NCBI GenBank assembly: GCA_964019415.1
Contig: OZ025890.1
Location: 2,745,553 to 2,809,552 of the forward strand
Origin: Ianthella basta
Taxonomy: Eukaryota > Porifera > Demospongiae > Verongiida > Ianthellidae
Direction: 5' to 3'
Length of the DNA: 64,000 bases
Positions 61,950-64,000 of this stretch are shown one piece after another (positions within the stretch are counted from its first letter, which is position 1; each line of letters starts with the position of its first letter). Below the pieces are notes generated by a model that was given only the letters and a program-made list of their open reading frames with translations, was not told the origin of the DNA and did no database searches. A program made the position numbers and the translations under genes.

Positions 61950-62385
61950 AGAGGAAAACTGCTTTAGCTGGCATTGGCGGCCAGTGCAATACCCTCAGCA
62001 TTTGTACACTGAAAATGGCAGAGGGGCTAGAGGAATATAGGCAAATAGATTGTGAGCAAAGATGTAGCAAACGATCTCGATCAATCAAATCTCAGAAGAT
62101 CAAAGCTCACAATCTATTCGCCTATAATGAACAATGTAATAATGAGCCTGTACGATATCAGGCTAGAGGAATTAGGCTTTCAGCGTGGCTGGATTGTGAG
62201 GAAATATGCATTCGCTGCTCTTGCTGGTCTTGCAAGGAGTCAGCTGCCACCTTCGATCACTCAGATCCTGCCAGCCAGTCAAGCTGACTTTGAGAATTAT
62301 GATTGATGATGAAACTTCACTAGCCAAAATCGTTGGACAAATGTCTGTGAGAATTTGTTTGAGTGTGGTGCTCTTATCAAATGCA
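61950..62385 (+). pseudogene. Decayed partial copy of the GNAT gene
   Basis: GAACTGCTTTAGCTTCCATTGG-type sequence of the functional gene (from 56678) recurs here as GAAAACTGCTTTAGCTGGCATTGG (61956). The match continues through the AMAERLEKVGF region and the nearly identical stretch encoding QLPPSIxQILPASQADFE (62239-62296). The beginning (first GNAT domain) and most of the second domain are missing, stops are present, and a small element is inserted at 62037-62160. A second insertion or rearrangement of about 55 bp separates the last matching segment. Confidence 0.85.
62025..62172. mobile_element. Small inverted-repeat element inside the GNAT pseudogene
   Basis: Inserted sequence 62037-62160 is bordered by the 12-bp direct repeat GGCTAGAGGAAT (62025-62036 and 62161-62172). 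It has 21-bp inverted ends with one mismatch (ATAGGCAAATAGATTGTGAG... and its complement ending CGCCTAT at 62124), followed by about 36 extra bases before the second flank. No coding capacity. Confidence 0.8.
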
Positions 62386-62429
62386 CTGTCACTCTGTGTC
62401 CTGGTGGGTGATGACAGTGATCGACTGAC

Positions 62430-64000
62430 CTGTTAGCAGGGGTTGGTGGGCAGGGCTGAGGTGCTTCAAACTCCCAAGCAGTGCCTGAAAGCTAGCAGTT
62501 CCTTCAGTGACACACCTACATGCATAGAGATGTGTTGGACACGGTGATAACAATTTGCCAATGAAACACACCATAAGACAATGGTTTCACTCTTGTAGCA
62601 TGTTCTGTGATCGTAGAGTGCAGCCATTGCACAGTCTAAGAATACCCTGGTCTCCTTTAACTTACTACACATGGTCATAACAGGCGCGTACAGGCACTAC
62701 CATTAGTAGTGCTGTGCACACAGTCCTTACTTCACAACTTCCCAGTGCAGCTCTGGCCAGTCATCCAAGTGAATCAGCAAGGCTGTTAGAGAAAGAAGAA
62801 GCTGAAGTGGGAGAAGGGGAGAAATGTATAGCAGGAGAGGTGGGATAGAGAGGAAACATGCACAGACACAGTCAACATGCACACTCACCTTACTGACTGC
62901 TTCTGAGACACCACCAACACTGTCATCCACTGCACCCTGCAGCCGTGCCAGCACACTATTGATGATAGCTCCAAACTGAAACTGCTGAGCGAGCTCTGCA
63001 GAAATAGGACTACAGAAGAAACATCTTCGAGTGAGTGCCAGAATAGTTCTGAAAGGTATTGATTGTATAAATGAATGTGATTCGTGCCATTTGGTGAGTT
63101 GGGAGATAGCTGTTCCAACTACATTATTAAGATATGTATGTGTATGTAGCTACCTGCTACCTGCAGCCATGCACTGCAGTACGTGACAGACAAGTGTGTG
63201 AACTAGATCACAGAGGGAGAGGAAACCAAAGATGGGCTAGACAGGGAGAGAGGGTGAAGGGAGGATGGAGGAGGGAGGAAGGGAGGGACAGAGAGAAAGT
63301 GGAAGGGAGGGAGGGAGGGACGGAGAGAAAGGGAGGATAGGAGGGAAGGAGGGTAGGAGGGAAGGAGGGAGGGAAGGAGGGGGGGATGAAGGCATGGAGG
63401 GGCAGAGAGAAAGAGGGAGGGAGGGAGGGGAGAGAGGGAGGGAGGGGAGAGAGGAATGGAGGGATGGAGATTAATACACACTTAAGCAATAAAGCATGCC
63501 ACAACCTGCAACATGTAGTGAATTACACAATTTAACATGCACCCTACTCATGCAGTGTAGTATAGCAACTTGCCATATCAGGACAACCTGATTAATGTGT
63601 TCCAGTGCACATGCCACTGCACCACTAAGTAATAACAACTGACACACATCAAAGTATGTACCTCCTCGTGGGCATCCACTGATGGTCCACTAGCCACTGC
63701 CTTTACCCAGGAGGGCAGGTCCACTTCACTGTACAAGGCACAGACTGCACAGGTGTCCTCGGTGGAACTGAGCAAATTAAGTGACAGCAAACCACATGCA
63801 ACCATCAAGTGCTACTTCTCCTTCATGTACATTACCAACGATTCTTCAAGCTGAGGGACCTCATGGTCTAATCAGTCAGTGTGTGTGGACCATATACACT
63901 AACCAATTACTTGTTGTACACTGGACCAGGACTTGACACATTTGCATCGCACCAGACACACCCACTGCTGTTATGGATGTAGACAGTGTTCGCTTCACTG
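62430..64000 (-). CDS. Unrecognised multi-exon gene (partial, runs off right edge)
   Basis: Six minus-strand exons with good GT-AG borders and compatible phases: before-64000 to 63911, 63767-63662, 63173-63154 (20-nt micro-exon), 63009-62894, 62782-62731 and 62515-62430. Joined they read through without a stop: SSGCVWCDANVSS..., DTCAVCALYSEVDLPSWVKA, SAELAQQFQFGAIINSVLAR, LLIHLDDWPELHWEVVK and CVTEGTASFQALLGSLKHLS. The helical, Leu-rich later part resembles alpha-solenoid proteins in general, but I recognise no family. The micro-exon is the least certain piece. Both ends are missing: 5' beyond 64000, and the last donor (gtcagt at 62429) points to further exons to the left that I did not find. 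Confidence 0.62.
63220..63475. repeat. (GGGA)n purine-rich tract
   Basis: About 250 bases of GGGAGGGA/GAGAGAAAG repeats in an intron of the right-edge gene. Open frames here are compositional. Confidence 0.93.

Overview
This is a stretch of intron-rich animal nuclear DNA, most likely from a demosponge. Pointers to a sponge: a short secreted collagen with the cysteine-rich C-terminal domain expanded in sponges and cnidarians, small GT-AG introns, many foldback and MITE-type repeats, and metazoan-specific gene families (ERK5, a GAP1-type RasGAP, a PTB adaptor). No species can be named from the window alone. All gene models were built by hand from splice sites, reading phase and family knowledge; no alignment or search was run.

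Layout: 1-1732 intergenic; 1733-8737 (+) ERK5/MAPK7-like kinase, 3 exons, 797 aa, with a repeat-filled second intron; 8738-12592 repeat-rich gap; 12593-23825 (+) RASA/GAP1-family RasGAP, 18 exons, 919 aa; 24680-28281 (-) proline-rich protein with PEWKxKL repeats, 5' end not found; 29429-31690 two tandem copies of a 1.25-kb unit; 31850-34587 (+) secreted collagen-like protein, 3 exons, 425 aa, with a TATA box; 35873-40544 (-) PTB-domain adaptor, 9 exons, about 649 aa; 40609-42747 (+) RPUSD4-like mitochondrial pseudouridine synthase, 8 exons, 358 aa, head-to-head with the adaptor; 43240-55251 (-) TYW1, 11 exons, 685 aa, with introns full of transposon remains; 56294-57325 (+) intronless two-domain GNAT acetyltransferase, 343 aa; 57880-62400 low-gene region with a segmental duplication and a decayed GNAT copy; 62430-64000 (-) six phase-compatible exons of an unrecognised gene that runs off the right edge.

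The genes do not form one pathway. Two (ERK5 and the RasGAP) belong to Ras/MAPK signalling, and two (RPUSD4 and TYW1, convergent neighbours) modify RNA. For ERK5, RASA, RPUSD4, TYW1 and the collagen, all exon lengths sum to a multiple of three and the phases match at every junction, so those models are strong.

The most unusual non-coding signals are two foldback elements in ERK5 intron 2. Their arms share a CTGATGA...GAAA core like that of hammerhead ribozymes, and the helix between the two boxes differs in sequence but keeps its pairing. Others are a hAT-type MITE with an 8-bp target duplication, the 1.25-kb tandem unit, a minisatellite that supplies part of a splice acceptor, and small inverted-repeat elements with clear target duplications.
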